Part shown: piece after piece, positions 7,692-15,218 of the stretch
Position numbering within the stretch: position 1 is the stretch's first letter
How the letters are laid out: each line of letters opens with the position of its first letter
Source: Rariloculus sp963665575
Lineage (GTDB): Bacteria; Pseudomonadota; Gammaproteobacteria; Steroidobacterales; Rariloculaceae
DNA: 64,000 bases
Direction: 5' to 3'
Assembly: GCA_963665575.2 (NCBI GenBank)
Contig: CAXXDW010000002.1
Coordinates: forward strand, 62,001 to 126,000
Position numbers and translations under genes: made by a program
The notes under the pieces: generated by a model
The model's database searches: none
What the model saw: the letters and a program-made list of their open reading frames with translations, nothing else
What the model was told of the DNA's origin: nothing

Positions 7692-9062
7692 ATGACCACC
7701 GATCGCTCCATCTACTTCAATTCGCTCGAATTGGAGAACGTACGCTGCTTCGGGAAGCGCCAGCGTCTCGATCTCACGGACGGGAACGGCAATCCTGTCC
7801 AGTGGACTCTCGTTCTCGGCGACAACGGCGTGGGAAAGACTACGCTGCTGCAGTGCCTGGCGTGGATGAGGCCGGTGCCGTGGACAAACGAGGCCAGTGG
7901 GAAGATAGAAGGCACTCAGCCCGCCTTGAACAGCGAAGAAAACGAACTTTGGCACTCGTTGATACGCGTGGGCGAAAACGTAGATGCCATCCTTGACGCA
8001 AAGCTTACTGTCGGCCGGCAGTTTGGCGGTGAACGTGGCGACGAAACAGCGAAAGTTTCGACTCACGTCGAAATGGGTCGCAAGGACGGAGAGCTCCACT
8101 ACTGCGAGAACCCGGAACCGGATGCGAACGCGTCTTCCCATGGCTCCGGCCCCGATTTCGTCATGTTTGCATATGGCGCGATGCGCCGTCCCGGAACCCT
8201 GAAAAGGGACGAAAACGACCTTTCGGACCCGTTGGCGTCCCTGTTCCAGGGCTCGACCGAACTCTACGACGCTGCGGACATCCTCCTGAAGCTCGATCAC
8301 GGCACAAGTCGAGGTAAAAAACAGGATGCGAAGCACTTGAGAGACATCAAGAGATTGCTGGCGGCCGTGCTTCCCGACGTGGCGGACGAAGGGAAAATCA
8401 AGATAGAGCCGCCACCGGTATTCGGTTCTCGGAGCGAGTCCAGCGGCGTGACGTTCGAAACCCCCTATGGAGAAGTGCCCGTTGCCAGGCTCAGCCTCGG
8501 GTACCAGACCACGCTCACCTGGATCACGGACCTCGCCCTGCGCATGTACCACCGATACCCGGAGAGCGCCGATCCCCTGAACGAACCCGGAATCGTGCTC
8601 ATCGACAATATCGACTTGCACCTTCACCCCCGTTGGCAGCGTCGAATGATGGGAGACATCACGAGCCTCTTTCCGGCGGTGCAATTCATCGCGACGGCGC
8701 ACAGCCCCCTGATCGTGCAGGCGGCAGAGAATGCGAAGCTCGCCGTGTTGCGCGAATCGGACGGCGAGGTTGTTATCGACGACGAACACGAACGCGTGAA
8801 TACATGGCGAGTCGACCAGATCCTCTCCAGCGATCTCTTCGGCGTTCCCACGCGCAGCCAGTGCATCGAAGATATGCGCGCGAAACGAAACGCATTGGCG
8901 GTTCTGGATCAGCGAAGCGAATCGCAAGAGCGTCGGCTCCAATTACTGCGGGAGCAACTGGACGAGCTTCCGACCGGGGAAGACGCTGAAGACAGGGCGG
9001 CCATGGACTTGATACGCAAAGTCGCCGACGATTTGAAGAAACGTCGAACAGCCGACTCATGA
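7692..9062 (+). CDS. AAA/ABC-like ATPase, PtuA-like (Septu defence)
   Basis: About 456 aa from ATG 7692, which has GAGGTG 8 bp upstream; ATG 7632, with AAGAGGT close by, is an alternative. An N-terminal S-L-E-L-E-N-V-R-C-F strand and Walker A G-D-N-G-V-G-K-T (about residues 43-50), then Walker B I-V-L-I-D-N-I-D followed by L-H-P-R-W-Q (about 300-315) and an A-H-S-P switch, mark the SMC/OLD-like ATPases used in Septu, retron and related defence modules. Its stop overlaps the HNH gene by 4 bp. The pair fits ptuAB: ATPase sensor plus HNH effector. Confidence 0.8.
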   Translation: MTTDRSIYFNSLELENVRCFGKRQRLDLTDGNGNPVQWTLVLGDNGVGKTTLLQCLAWMRPVPWTNEASGKIEGTQPALNSEENELWHSLIRVGENVDAILDAKLTVGRQFGGERGDETAKVSTHVEMGRKDGELHYCENPEPDANASSHGSGPDFVMFAYGAMRRPGTLKRDENDLSDPLASLFQGSTELYDAADILLKLDHGTSRGKKQDAKHLRDIKRLLAAVLPDVADEGKIKIEPPPVFGSRSESSGVTFETPYGEVPVARLSLGYQTTLTWITDLALRMYHRYPESADPLNEPGIVLIDNIDLHLHPRWQRRMMGDITSLFPAVQFIATAHSPLIVQAAENAKLAVLRESDGEVVIDDEHERVNTWRVDQILSSDLFGVPTRSQCIEDMRAKRNALAVLDQRSESQERRLQLLREQLDELPTGEDAEDRAAMDLIRKVADDLKKRRTADS

Positions 9063-9832
9063 TTCGAGTCGCACGACCCGACCAGGTGCCGGATGTCTTG
9101 CTCGACGCCGGCCAGGACGAAACGAACCGGAATCGTGAGCGATACGACGAAGACCCGGAGCGTTATCGCGCTCATACCACGAAATTCGACTTCGACAGTG
9201 GAATCTATGCAGACTCCAGCGTAAGGGATGCTTTGCTGGCGGCACAGCATGAGAAGTGCTGCTACTGCGAATCGAAGTTTCGCGGAACTTCCTACGGAGC
9301 GGTAGAGCACTTCCGGCCGAAGGGCGGCGTCAGAACGGGGCGCGGCACGCCGATTCTATACCCCGGCTACTACTGGCTCGCGTACGTGTGGGAGAACCTG
9401 CTGGTGAGCTGCGAAGTCTGCAATTCGCGCAAGGGGACTCTTTTTCCTCTCGTTGATGAGAGTAGGCGCGCCCGGAGCCATCACGATCCAATCGACGGGG
9501 AAGCGCCGGTATTTGTTGAACCAGCGAGCGAAGATCCCGCAGATCACATTCGGTTTCGTCGTGCGGAAGTCCTGCACCTTACGGACAGAGGGCGGAGAAC
9601 TATCACGGGTTTGGGGTTGGGACGAAACGAACTCGAAGAGGCGCGGGCGGAACATCTGAGGCAATTCGAGCGCCTTTATTTGGTGATCGTGGACCTTGAA
9701 GACGAAGTTACCTCAGCCAATGTCGAAGCGGTGCGGGAATGGCTCCGGGAGTCGACTGGTCCGGAAGCCAGGTTCAGTGCGATGACACGCGACTTTCTGC
9801 AGTCGCGTGCGGGTGGCGGCGAAGCGCGTTGA
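9059..9832 (+). CDS. HNH endonuclease, PtuB-like
   Basis: A 257-aa HNH protein. C-C-Y-C at 67-70, the H of E-H-F-R-P-K near 84, W-E-N-L-L near 111-115 and C-x-x-C-N at 118-122 form the zinc-bound HNH beta-beta-alpha-metal core of the PtuB/TIGR02646 group. It is translationally coupled (ATGA) to the ATPase, as in Septu modules where the nuclease degrades nucleic acid once the ATPase signals infection. It converges with the 2OG oxygenase gene; the 51-bp gap holds nothing recognisable. The C-terminal 100 residues are not recognised. Confidence 0.8.
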   Translation: MIRVARPDQVPDVLLDAGQDETNRNRERYDEDPERYRAHTTKFDFDSGIYADSSVRDALLAAQHEKCCYCESKFRGTSYGAVEHFRPKGGVRTGRGTPILYPGYYWLAYVWENLLVSCEVCNSRKGTLFPLVDESRRARSHHDPIDGEAPVFVEPASEDPADHIRFRRAEVLHLTDRGRRTITGLGLGRNELEEARAEHLRQFERLYLVIVDLEDEVTSANVEAVREWLRESTGPEARFSAMTRDFLQSRAGGGEAR

Positions 9833-9883
9833 AGGTTTCAAACGCCGTTGGTGTCCAACCGCAAGGCCCACTCACGTACTCGA

Positions 9884-10501
9884 TCACCGCGAACCGGTTT
9901 CCGCGTGGAACGAATACACCACGGTGAACCGTTCTCCCCGATGGACCGTGCTGACCGCGTGATACGATCGGGGCGAGATTGCGAACGCCTGTACAGACCC
10001 GTGTAGGGGTTCGACTACTCTGCCAACCGTTTCAGGCTCGGGTCCGTTGAATAACATCAGATACCCTCCGTACTCGGATTTCCAACCTCGGTTGAGTTGG
10101 AGAAGCAGGCGGTGGCTTTCGCCGTTCGGTAGGTAGTCGTTGTGGATTCGAATGGTTTGATCCGCGACGAGTTTGTGCGCGGTGACGTCGACCCGTTCGG
10201 ACAACGGTTGCCCGAAACGCTGCGCCATCCATCGCCGCATCAAAGCCAGCGTCTCCGGGCAGGTGAGCCGCTCGACGACGGCAGCGAGCGGAACGTCAAG
10301 CAGGCTGAATTCGTACTGCTCGTAGAAGTCGGTCGCGGTGAACTTCCATGGCGCGCCACCTTCAAGCCAATTGAGCCAATCCTCAGAATCGCTCGTCAAC
10401 GTGCAATGCCCAACGACGTGCTCAAAGGGCCGTGTTTCGTGCTTGATGGAATTGAATTCAGGAAACACGCGTAGCTGAAGGTTGTACGACGATACCGTCA
10501 C
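9884..10501 (-). CDS. yhhC: 2OG-Fe(II) oxygenase acting on cyclophane peptide (YhhC-like)
   Basis: A 205-aa single-domain jelly-roll dioxygenase. The metal triad is visible as H120-x-D122 (in I-R-I-H-N-D) and the distal H181 (S-Y-H-A-V), with an R-x-x-V/F segment that would bind 2-oxoglutarate. The position directly after a cyclophane-forming radical SAM gene, with a 44-bp overlap, matches the YhhC family, thought to oxidise the cyclophane-containing precursor. The exact modification is unknown here. Its N-terminal coding bases lie within the end of the maturase gene, so the two are certainly co-transcribed. Confidence 0.8.
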   Translation of the reverse strand: MTVSSYNLQLRVFPEFNSIKHETRPFEHVVGHCTLTSDSEDWLNWLEGGAPWKFTATDFYEQYEFSLLDVPLAAVVERLTCPETLALMRRWMAQRFGQPLSERVDVTAHKLVADQTIRIHNDYLPNGESHRLLLQLNRGWKSEYGGYLMLFNGPEPETVGRVVEPLHGSVQAFAISPRSYHAVSTVHRGERFTVVYSFHAETGSR

Positions 10502-11630
10502 CCAGTCCCATTTCGCCGAGTCGGGCGACGGTATGTCGAATCATGGTCTTGTGGTCGCGGCAGTAAACCGATGGATTGTCGTAGCCGCGTTCGGCGCTCC
10601 AGCGATACAGCGGCATCCCTCCGCCGCAAACAGCCAGCAACTCACAGTCTCGGCAAGCGTCGGACTCGGGGATCTGCATGCTTGTGTAGGCGATGTACTC
10701 TTGAGATGCGAGCACCGTCGAAAGGGGTGTGCTCGTGACATTCCACGGATTGCCGAACCGGTCCGCGCCGTCGAACGAAGCGCGGAGCGTGTCGTTCTTT
10801 CGTATTTCGCCATCCGTTTCAACGACGAGAATGCCATAGGGGTTTACGCCCCGGCCTTCCTTTACGCTTTCTCCGCCGAGGCAAAGCTTGATGATGTCGT
10901 CGCAAACGCGAATCGGAACCGGCGACGGGTCGGCGAGGTACGAATCCAGCACTCCGCTCAGCCACTGGCCGTATTCCGTGCTCTCGAACTGCGCTTTGCC
11001 GGGCGGTAGGCGGTCGTGATTGCCGTCCTGGAACAAAAAATCCATGCTCGGACTGCCCAGATCCTTCAGGAACCTGTAAACGATCTCCGGGTCGGAGGCG
11101 GACTGAATGACCGATAGCGTGCCCGCAAAAAGAAAATCGCGGTCGTCGCACGAGTCGAGGAGAACGATTCCACGCATCGTCGCTTCGTAAGTGCTTTCTT
11201 GGCGATGATTCAGTCTTGCAAGGTCGTTGACCTCTGCCGGCCCGTCAATGCTCACAGACACGCTCGTACGCGTTTCGGAAAAAAGGTCGAGCAATTCACG
11301 CGTCAGAAGCGTGCCGTTCGTCTGGATGCTGATGGGATGGCGCTCGGGAGACAACCGCTCGCGCAAGCCGCGCAGCAACGTGGCGAGACCGCCAAAGCCG
11401 AGCAGCAGGGGTTCGCCGCCGTGTAGGACGATCGCGAACCCCGCGCGTTGCCGGTCGGCCTGCTCGACCAAGCGATCGATTACCGTGGCCACAACGGCCG
11501 GCGGCATGCGCTTGGGCTGGTTGCGCCACGCGGTGTCCGGCCCCCGATAAACGTAGCAGTACGAGCAGTCGATGTTGCAGCGGCTAGCGGTCTTCAGGAG
11601 AACCGTATCCAATTGGCCCGCGGCGGCCAT
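10458..11630 (-). CDS. yhhB: radical SAM/SPASM cyclophane-forming RiPP maturase (YhhB-like)
   Basis: A 390-aa radical SAM enzyme. The C-x3-C-x2-C cluster motif is at C18/C22/C25 (S-R-C-N-I-D-C-S-Y-C), followed by the G-G-E motif (L-H-G-G-E-P) and a C-terminal SPASM region with cysteines in D-A-C-R-D-C-E ... V-C-G-G-G-M-P and V-Y-C. The overall layout is that of the GrrM/FxsB/XyeB triceptide maturases, which form a C-C bond between an aromatic ring and the beta carbon of a residue two positions on. It lies 23 bp after a small precursor gene whose C-terminus carries Tyr/His-x-Arg triplets. Confidence 0.88.
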   Translation of the reverse strand: MAAAGQLDTVLLKTASRCNIDCSYCYVYRGPDTAWRNQPKRMPPAVVATVIDRLVEQADRQRAGFAIVLHGGEPLLLGFGGLATLLRGLRERLSPERHPISIQTNGTLLTRELLDLFSETRTSVSVSIDGPAEVNDLARLNHRQESTYEATMRGIVLLDSCDDRDFLFAGTLSVIQSASDPEIVYRFLKDLGSPSMDFLFQDGNHDRLPPGKAQFESTEYGQWLSGVLDSYLADPSPVPIRVCDDIIKLCLGGESVKEGRGVNPYGILVVETDGEIRKNDTLRASFDGADRFGNPWNVTSTPLSTVLASQEYIAYTSMQIPESDACRDCELLAVCGGGMPLYRWSAERGYDNPSVYCRDHKTMIRHTVARLGEMGLGDGIVVQPSATRVS

Positions 11631-11653
11631 GTCGGGCGTCGGCCGGTTTGCCC

Positions 11654-11839
11654 TTACCGGCCCCGGTTGTGCCGGTGGTGGACGCGGTCATAAGCCTCGT
11701 CAACGCGCTTCTCGTTTCTTACCTCTTCGAGAAGGCGCGAGAGAACCGGGTTAGCGACATCGACCGCAGGCGTCTCGGTGTCGGTGCGCATCGAAGTGTC
11801 TGACAACTCGGATGAAGGATTGTCGATGCGGCGGTTCAT
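11654..11839 (-). CDS. yhhA: cyclophane RiPP precursor peptide (YhhA-like)
   Basis: A 61-aa precursor. The leader contains N-P-V-L-S-R-L-L-E-E-V-R (about 30-41), a helix likely bound by the maturase, and the C-terminus holds three Omega-x-Arg triplets: Y50-D-R, H54-H-R and H57-N-R, ending G-R. This Tyr-His-His pattern is what the YhhA name refers to. A good ribosome site (GAGGAGA) precedes ATG 11839; an internal ATG at 11791 would give a 45-aa version. It is the first gene of the operon yhhA-yhhB-yhhC. No dedicated exporter or leader protease is adjacent. Confidence 0.75.
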   Translation of the reverse strand: MNRRIDNPSSELSDTSMRTDTETPAVDVANPVLSRLLEEVRNEKRVDEAYDRVHHRHNRGR

Positions 11840-12161
11840 GAGGCTATCTCCTCGGCTGCGGTAGTGGGCGTTGTCCGCGCCTGTTTCGGGATATGATTAC
11901 TAAGATGATAGCTTCACGTTGATGATAGAAACAAGCGTGAATGCATGCCTCTGAAATCAAAGGTGAAATAAATTCTATGAAATTACAACCTATTGTTTAT
12001 AAAAGGTTGTATTTTCTATTGTAGACTTGAGATTTCCAGCCGCCTGTCATCGACCAGCAGACCGCCGGGGCAGCATAACTGCCGTACGCAAGGCGATCCG
12101 GCGAATCGTATTTTCACGCTTACGCGATTCCGGTGGGCCAAATCGGACGCTGGCTCTATAC
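11840..12161. other. AT-rich divergent intergenic region
   Basis: About 320 bp between the RiPP operon and the thiamine operon. Positions 11,880-12,040 are strikingly AT-rich compared with everything around them, which suggests promoters for the RiPP operon (reading left) or transferred DNA. It contains a 7-bp inverted repeat, ACAACCT at 11985-11991 and AGGTTGT at 12004-12010, with a T-rich flank that could be an operator or a weak terminator. No gene is seen. Confidence 0.5.
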
Positions 12162-12192
12162 TTGACGGAGCCGTGACGTTTTCGGCTATCAT
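12162..12192 (+). promoter_or_regulatory. candidate sigma-70 promoter of thiamine operon
   Basis: TTGACG at 12162-12167 and TATCAT at 12187-12192, spacing 19 bp (slightly long). The predicted transcription start near 12199 would fall exactly at the beginning of the TPP riboswitch, which supports the call. Confidence 0.4.
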
Positions 12193-12200
12193 CGAACCGT

Positions 12201-12299
12201 TCGTATCCGAGGGGTGGCCGGCAACGGCCTGAGAGAGCCGCGCGACGAGCGCGATTCAACCCTTAGAACCTGATCCGGTTAGTACCGGCGTAGGGACGG
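12201..12299 (+). promoter_or_regulatory. TPP riboswitch (THI box)
   Basis: The conserved THI-box elements occur in order: GAGGGGTG, then a P3 stem loop ending CTGAGAG, then ACCCTTAGAACCTGATC, then GGTTAGTACCGG, and CGTAGGGA at the 3' end. These match the pyrimidine-sensing and pyrophosphate-sensing helices of the aptamer. It lies about 60 nt upstream of the TonB receptor start, so thiamine pyrophosphate should repress the downstream uptake and salvage genes. Confidence 0.95.
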
Positions 12300-12331
12300 G
12301 AATTCCCACCAAACCCACTCGCTAGACAGAC

Positions 12332-12357
12332 CGGATCTCGCTCGTAGAGGAGATCCG
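12332..12357 (+). promoter_or_regulatory. ribosome-site hairpin (expression platform)
   Basis: CGGATCTC at 12332-12339 is perfectly complementary to GAGATCCG at 12350-12357. The right arm contains half of the Shine-Dalgarno GAGGAGA (12347-12353) that serves the GTG start at 12360. The hairpin would hide the ribosome site, so the riboswitch probably acts on translation, as is common for Gram-negative THI boxes. The alternative pairing that frees it is not obvious. Confidence 0.6.
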
Positions 12358-12359
12358 CC

Positions 12360-14825
12360 GTGAAACTGTTGTCAGCCGCCCGGTCGGCACTGTCTCGAAC
12401 CCGATTGACGATGTTTGCCCCGCGGCGCGCGCACGCTTCGAACGGGGCTGCGGCAGGAGCCACGTTGTCCGGGCCACGCCTCGCACGCACGACCTGCCGC
12501 GTCGAGCCACGCACGATCTGCCCCTCCGAGCCACGCACGACCTGCCGCTCCGAGCCGAGCACGCCTTGCCACGCCGTGCTTCGCACGACGCTTCCCGCAG
12601 CCAGCACGTTTCCGGCGCTCACCGCCTTGCTCGGGCTCGCAACCTTCCCCGCGCCGCTCCCGGCCCAGGAGCCCGAGGAGGCCCAGGACCTCGAGGAGAT
12701 CGTCGTAACGGCCGGGTTTCGCGACCGCGACCTCATGACGAGCCCCGGCAGCGCGACGGTGGTCGATGAGGAAACCGCCCGCGACCGTGCGGCCCAGCAC
12801 CTCGAATCGATCCTGAGCGTCGCCCCGAACATCAACTACGCGAGCGGGGGATCGCGCGCACGGTTCATCCAGGTGCGCGGCATCGGCGATCTCGAGCAGT
12901 TCATCGATCCGAAGCACTTTCCGTCGGTCGGCGTCTCGTTCGACGACATCAACCTCGGCGGCACGGCCAATGCGGGCATGCTGTTCGACGCGGGGCAGGT
13001 CGAGATCCTGCGCGGGCCGCAGGGCACGCGCTTCGGCACCGGCGCGCTCGCGGGGCTCATCAACATCCGCGGCAACCGGCCGTCGGACGAGTTCACGTCG
13101 TTCATCGAAGCCGGCGCCGGCAACTACGGCGCCTGGAACCTCGGCGCCGTCGTGAGCGGCCCGCTCGGCAACAGCGCCGGCGGGCGCATCGCCGTGCAGA
13201 AGAACCGCGGCGACGGCTATATCGACAACGCCGCCCTCAACCGCTCCGACACCAACGGCTACGACGAGACGACCGTCCGCGCGACGCTCGAGGCCGCGCC
13301 GAACGACCGTTCGACCTACGGCCTGACCGTGTTCCATTTCGACGGACAAAACGGCTACGACGCCTTCTCGCTCGACAACACGCGCACGACGCTCGCCGAC
13401 GAACCCGGCCGCGACGACCAGCAAAGCACGGCGCTGGCCGGACGCGCGGAGTGGTCGCTCGGCGAGTCCACGACGCTGAGCGCCGTTGCCACATGGCTCG
13501 ACAGCGATCTCGCCTACGGCTACGACGAAGACTGGACATTCGACGGCATCTGCGACGGCACGCTCTGCGACCCGGTCTGGGACCGCTACGTGGCCGCCGA
13601 CGAATACCTCAGGGACCGCTCCGAGGCCTCGCTTGACCTGCGCCTGCTCGGCGACGCGCGGCCGGGCGGGCAGGGCGCTTCGATCGAGTACGTCGTCGGC
13701 GCCTACGCCCAGCGCCGCGACGAGGACCTGCACCGGATCCGCACCGACCCCTGGAGCCTCACCGAGTTTTTCAGCGCCTACGAGACCGACCGGGAGGCGG
13801 TCTACGGGCAGATCGATATCGTGCCGGGGGGTAGGGGAGCCCGAGGCGGCGCGGGAAGCGCTGGCGATGCCGGCGGAGCAACCGCCGCAACTGGCAGCCG
13901 CCGCAGCCGGCTCTCCTTCACCGCCGGCTTCCGCTACGAGCGATTCAACGATGCCTACGACGACTCGGGGGGCTTCGCCTCCGCGAGCGACGACACGCTC
14001 ACGAGCGGCGAGTTCACGGTGGCCTGGGAGGCCGGCGCCGAAACGACGCTTTACGCGACCGTCGCGCGCGGCAACAAGGCTGGGGGTGTCAACACCGCGG
14101 CAAGCTCCAACTTCGCGCTCATGCAGCCGGCGTTCCAGTCGTTCATGCAGGGGAGGCTCCGAGTCGGCAGGGAGACGCTGCTGAACCGCGAGTTCGGCCT
14201 CAAGGGCCGCTACGCCGACGGCCGCCTCGCGCTGCGCGCCGCGCTCTTCGCCATGGACCGCGACAACGCCCAGCTCGAATCCTGGATGTGGGACGGCGTG
14301 AGCTTTCTCTGGATCGGCTTCCTCGACAACGTCGACGGCAGCAACACGGGTGCGGAACTCGAGCTCGAATTCGACGCCACCGACCGCACGCGGCTCTTCG
14401 CCTCGCTCGGCTGGCTCGATACCGAAGTCGACCGTATCGAGACCTACGACCTCGACCTCGGCGATTTCGTCGTGCGCACCGGCATCGACCAGGCCAGGTC
14501 GCCCGAGTTCCAGTTCAATGTCGGCGCAAATGTGCGCTTCTCCGACCGCTGGCGCGCGCGCATTGAGGTCGAAGGCCGCGACGACAACCGCTTCGGCTAC
14601 TATCACTCGGGATCGCTGCCGAGCTACACGCTGCTCAACGCCAGCCTCGTCGCGAACTTCGGCTCGACCGAGTTCAGGCTCTGGGGCCGCAACCTCGCCG
14701 ACGAGGACTACGCCGTCCACGGCCTCTACTTCGGCAACGACCCGCGCAAGGGCTGGATCAACGAGACCTACCTGCAGTATGGCGAACCGCGCGTGGTCGG
14801 CGTCAGCGTCAGGTACTCGTTCTGA
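12360..14825 (+). CDS. TonB-dependent receptor, probably for thiamine or a precursor
   Basis: An 821-aa outer-membrane receptor. A plug domain begins after a TonB-box-like E-E-I-V-V-T-A (about residue 117), with V-E-I-L-R-G-P-Q-G-T-R-F-G-T-G-A-L-A-G-L-I-N-I-R-G as the classic plug signature; the barrel ends in aromatic F. Control by a TPP riboswitch and co-transcription with thiamine-binding, PnuC-type and kinase genes indicate uptake of thiamine or a pyrimidine/thiazole compound (Omr1-like). The first roughly 100 residues are unusual: three 8-residue Cys-containing repeats and a late hydrophobic signal-like segment (A-L-T-A-L-L-G-L-A-T-F). The GTG start is supported by GAGGAGA 6 nt upstream, but an internal start nearer the signal segment is possible. 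Confidence 0.9.
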   Translation: MKLLSAARSALSRTRLTMFAPRRAHASNGAAAGATLSGPRLARTTCRVEPRTICPSEPRTTCRSEPSTPCHAVLRTTLPAASTFPALTALLGLATFPAPLPAQEPEEAQDLEEIVVTAGFRDRDLMTSPGSATVVDEETARDRAAQHLESILSVAPNINYASGGSRARFIQVRGIGDLEQFIDPKHFPSVGVSFDDINLGGTANAGMLFDAGQVEILRGPQGTRFGTGALAGLINIRGNRPSDEFTSFIEAGAGNYGAWNLGAVVSGPLGNSAGGRIAVQKNRGDGYIDNAALNRSDTNGYDETTVRATLEAAPNDRSTYGLTVFHFDGQNGYDAFSLDNTRTTLADEPGRDDQQSTALAGRAEWSLGESTTLSAVATWLDSDLAYGYDEDWTFDGICDGTLCDPVWDRYVAADEYLRDRSEASLDLRLLGDARPGGQGASIEYVVGAYAQRRDEDLHRIRTDPWSLTEFFSAYETDREAVYGQIDIVPGGRGARGGAGSAGDAGGATAATGSRRSRLSFTAGFRYERFNDAYDDSGGFASASDDTLTSGEFTVAWEAGAETTLYATVARGNKAGGVNTAASSNFALMQPAFQSFMQGRLRVGRETLLNREFGLKGRYADGRLALRAALFAMDRDNAQLESWMWDGVSFLWIGFLDNVDGSNTGAELELEFDATDRTRLFASLGWLDTEVDRIETYDLDLGDFVVRTGIDQARSPEFQFNVGANVRFSDRWRARIEVEGRDDNRFGYYHSGSLPSYTLLNASLVANFGSTEFRLWGRNLADEDYAVHGLYFGNDPRKGWINETYLQYGEPRVVGVSVRYSF
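12486..12557 (+). repeat. three 24-bp tandem repeats in receptor N-terminus
   Basis: Three in-frame 24-bp units encode R-T-T-C-R-V-E-P, R-T-I-C-P-S-E-P and R-T-T-C-R-S-E-P, followed by a partial fourth (S-T-P-C-H-A). Each contributes one cysteine. They lie upstream of the likely signal peptide of the TonB receptor. Confidence 0.85.
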
Positions 14826-14939
14826 ACGGTCAGGCTGCGGTCATCCGCCAACCACGAGCTGCTCTTGAGAAAATCATTCACGACTTGAGAACAATGGATT
14901 GGAGACTGAAGGATCAGAAAACAAAACTGAGGAAATATC

Positions 14940-15218
14940 ATGCGCGTCACGGCCGAACTCAGCCTCTACCCGATCAGCGACAACCACATCCCGAAGATCC
15001 TGGACTTCGTTCGCACCTTGCACGAGGTGCCGGGGCTCGAAGTCCTGACGAACCAGATGAGCACGCAGCTTCGCGGAGAACTCACCGACGTCATGCCGGG
15101 AATCGCGATCGCTGCCGAGCGCTCGTTCGCGGACGGCGGCGCACAGGCGCTCGTCATCAAGATCCTCAACGCCGATCTGCCGATCGGCGAGGCGCCGGAA
15201 CTTGGCCTGGCTGACTGA
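14940..15218 (+). CDS. YkoF-like thiamine/HMP-binding protein
   Basis: A 92-aa protein of the MTH1187/YkoF superfamily of thiamine- or hydroxymethylpyrimidine-binding proteins: A-E-L-S-L-Y-P-I at the start, the central V-L-T-N-Q-M-S-T-Q-L-R-G, and a hydrophobic C-terminal strand. It is a single ferredoxin-like domain, half the length of B. subtilis YkoF, as in many stand-alone homologues. It is preceded by GAGGAAA and overlaps the next gene. Inside the riboswitch-controlled operon it probably binds thiamine or its degradation products. Confidence 0.85.
   Translation: MRVTAELSLYPISDNHIPKILDFVRTLHEVPGLEVLTNQMSTQLRGELTDVMPGIAIAAERSFADGGAQALVIKILNADLPIGEAPELGLAD

Noticed and set aside
7620..8942. 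Long minus-strand frame opposite the ATPase gene
   Set aside because: No recognisable motif, while the plus strand has Walker A, Walker B and coupling to the HNH gene.
11985..12020. Inverted repeat ACAACCT/AGGTTGT as a terminator
   Set aside because: A 7-bp AT-rich stem is weak and it lies between two divergent operons where no transcript should end; an operator or chance is as likely.
12372..14720. Very long open frame on the minus strand opposite the TonB receptor
   Set aside because: It is an Arg/Val/Ala-rich antisense frame expected from high-GC codon bias; the plus-strand protein has clear family motifs.
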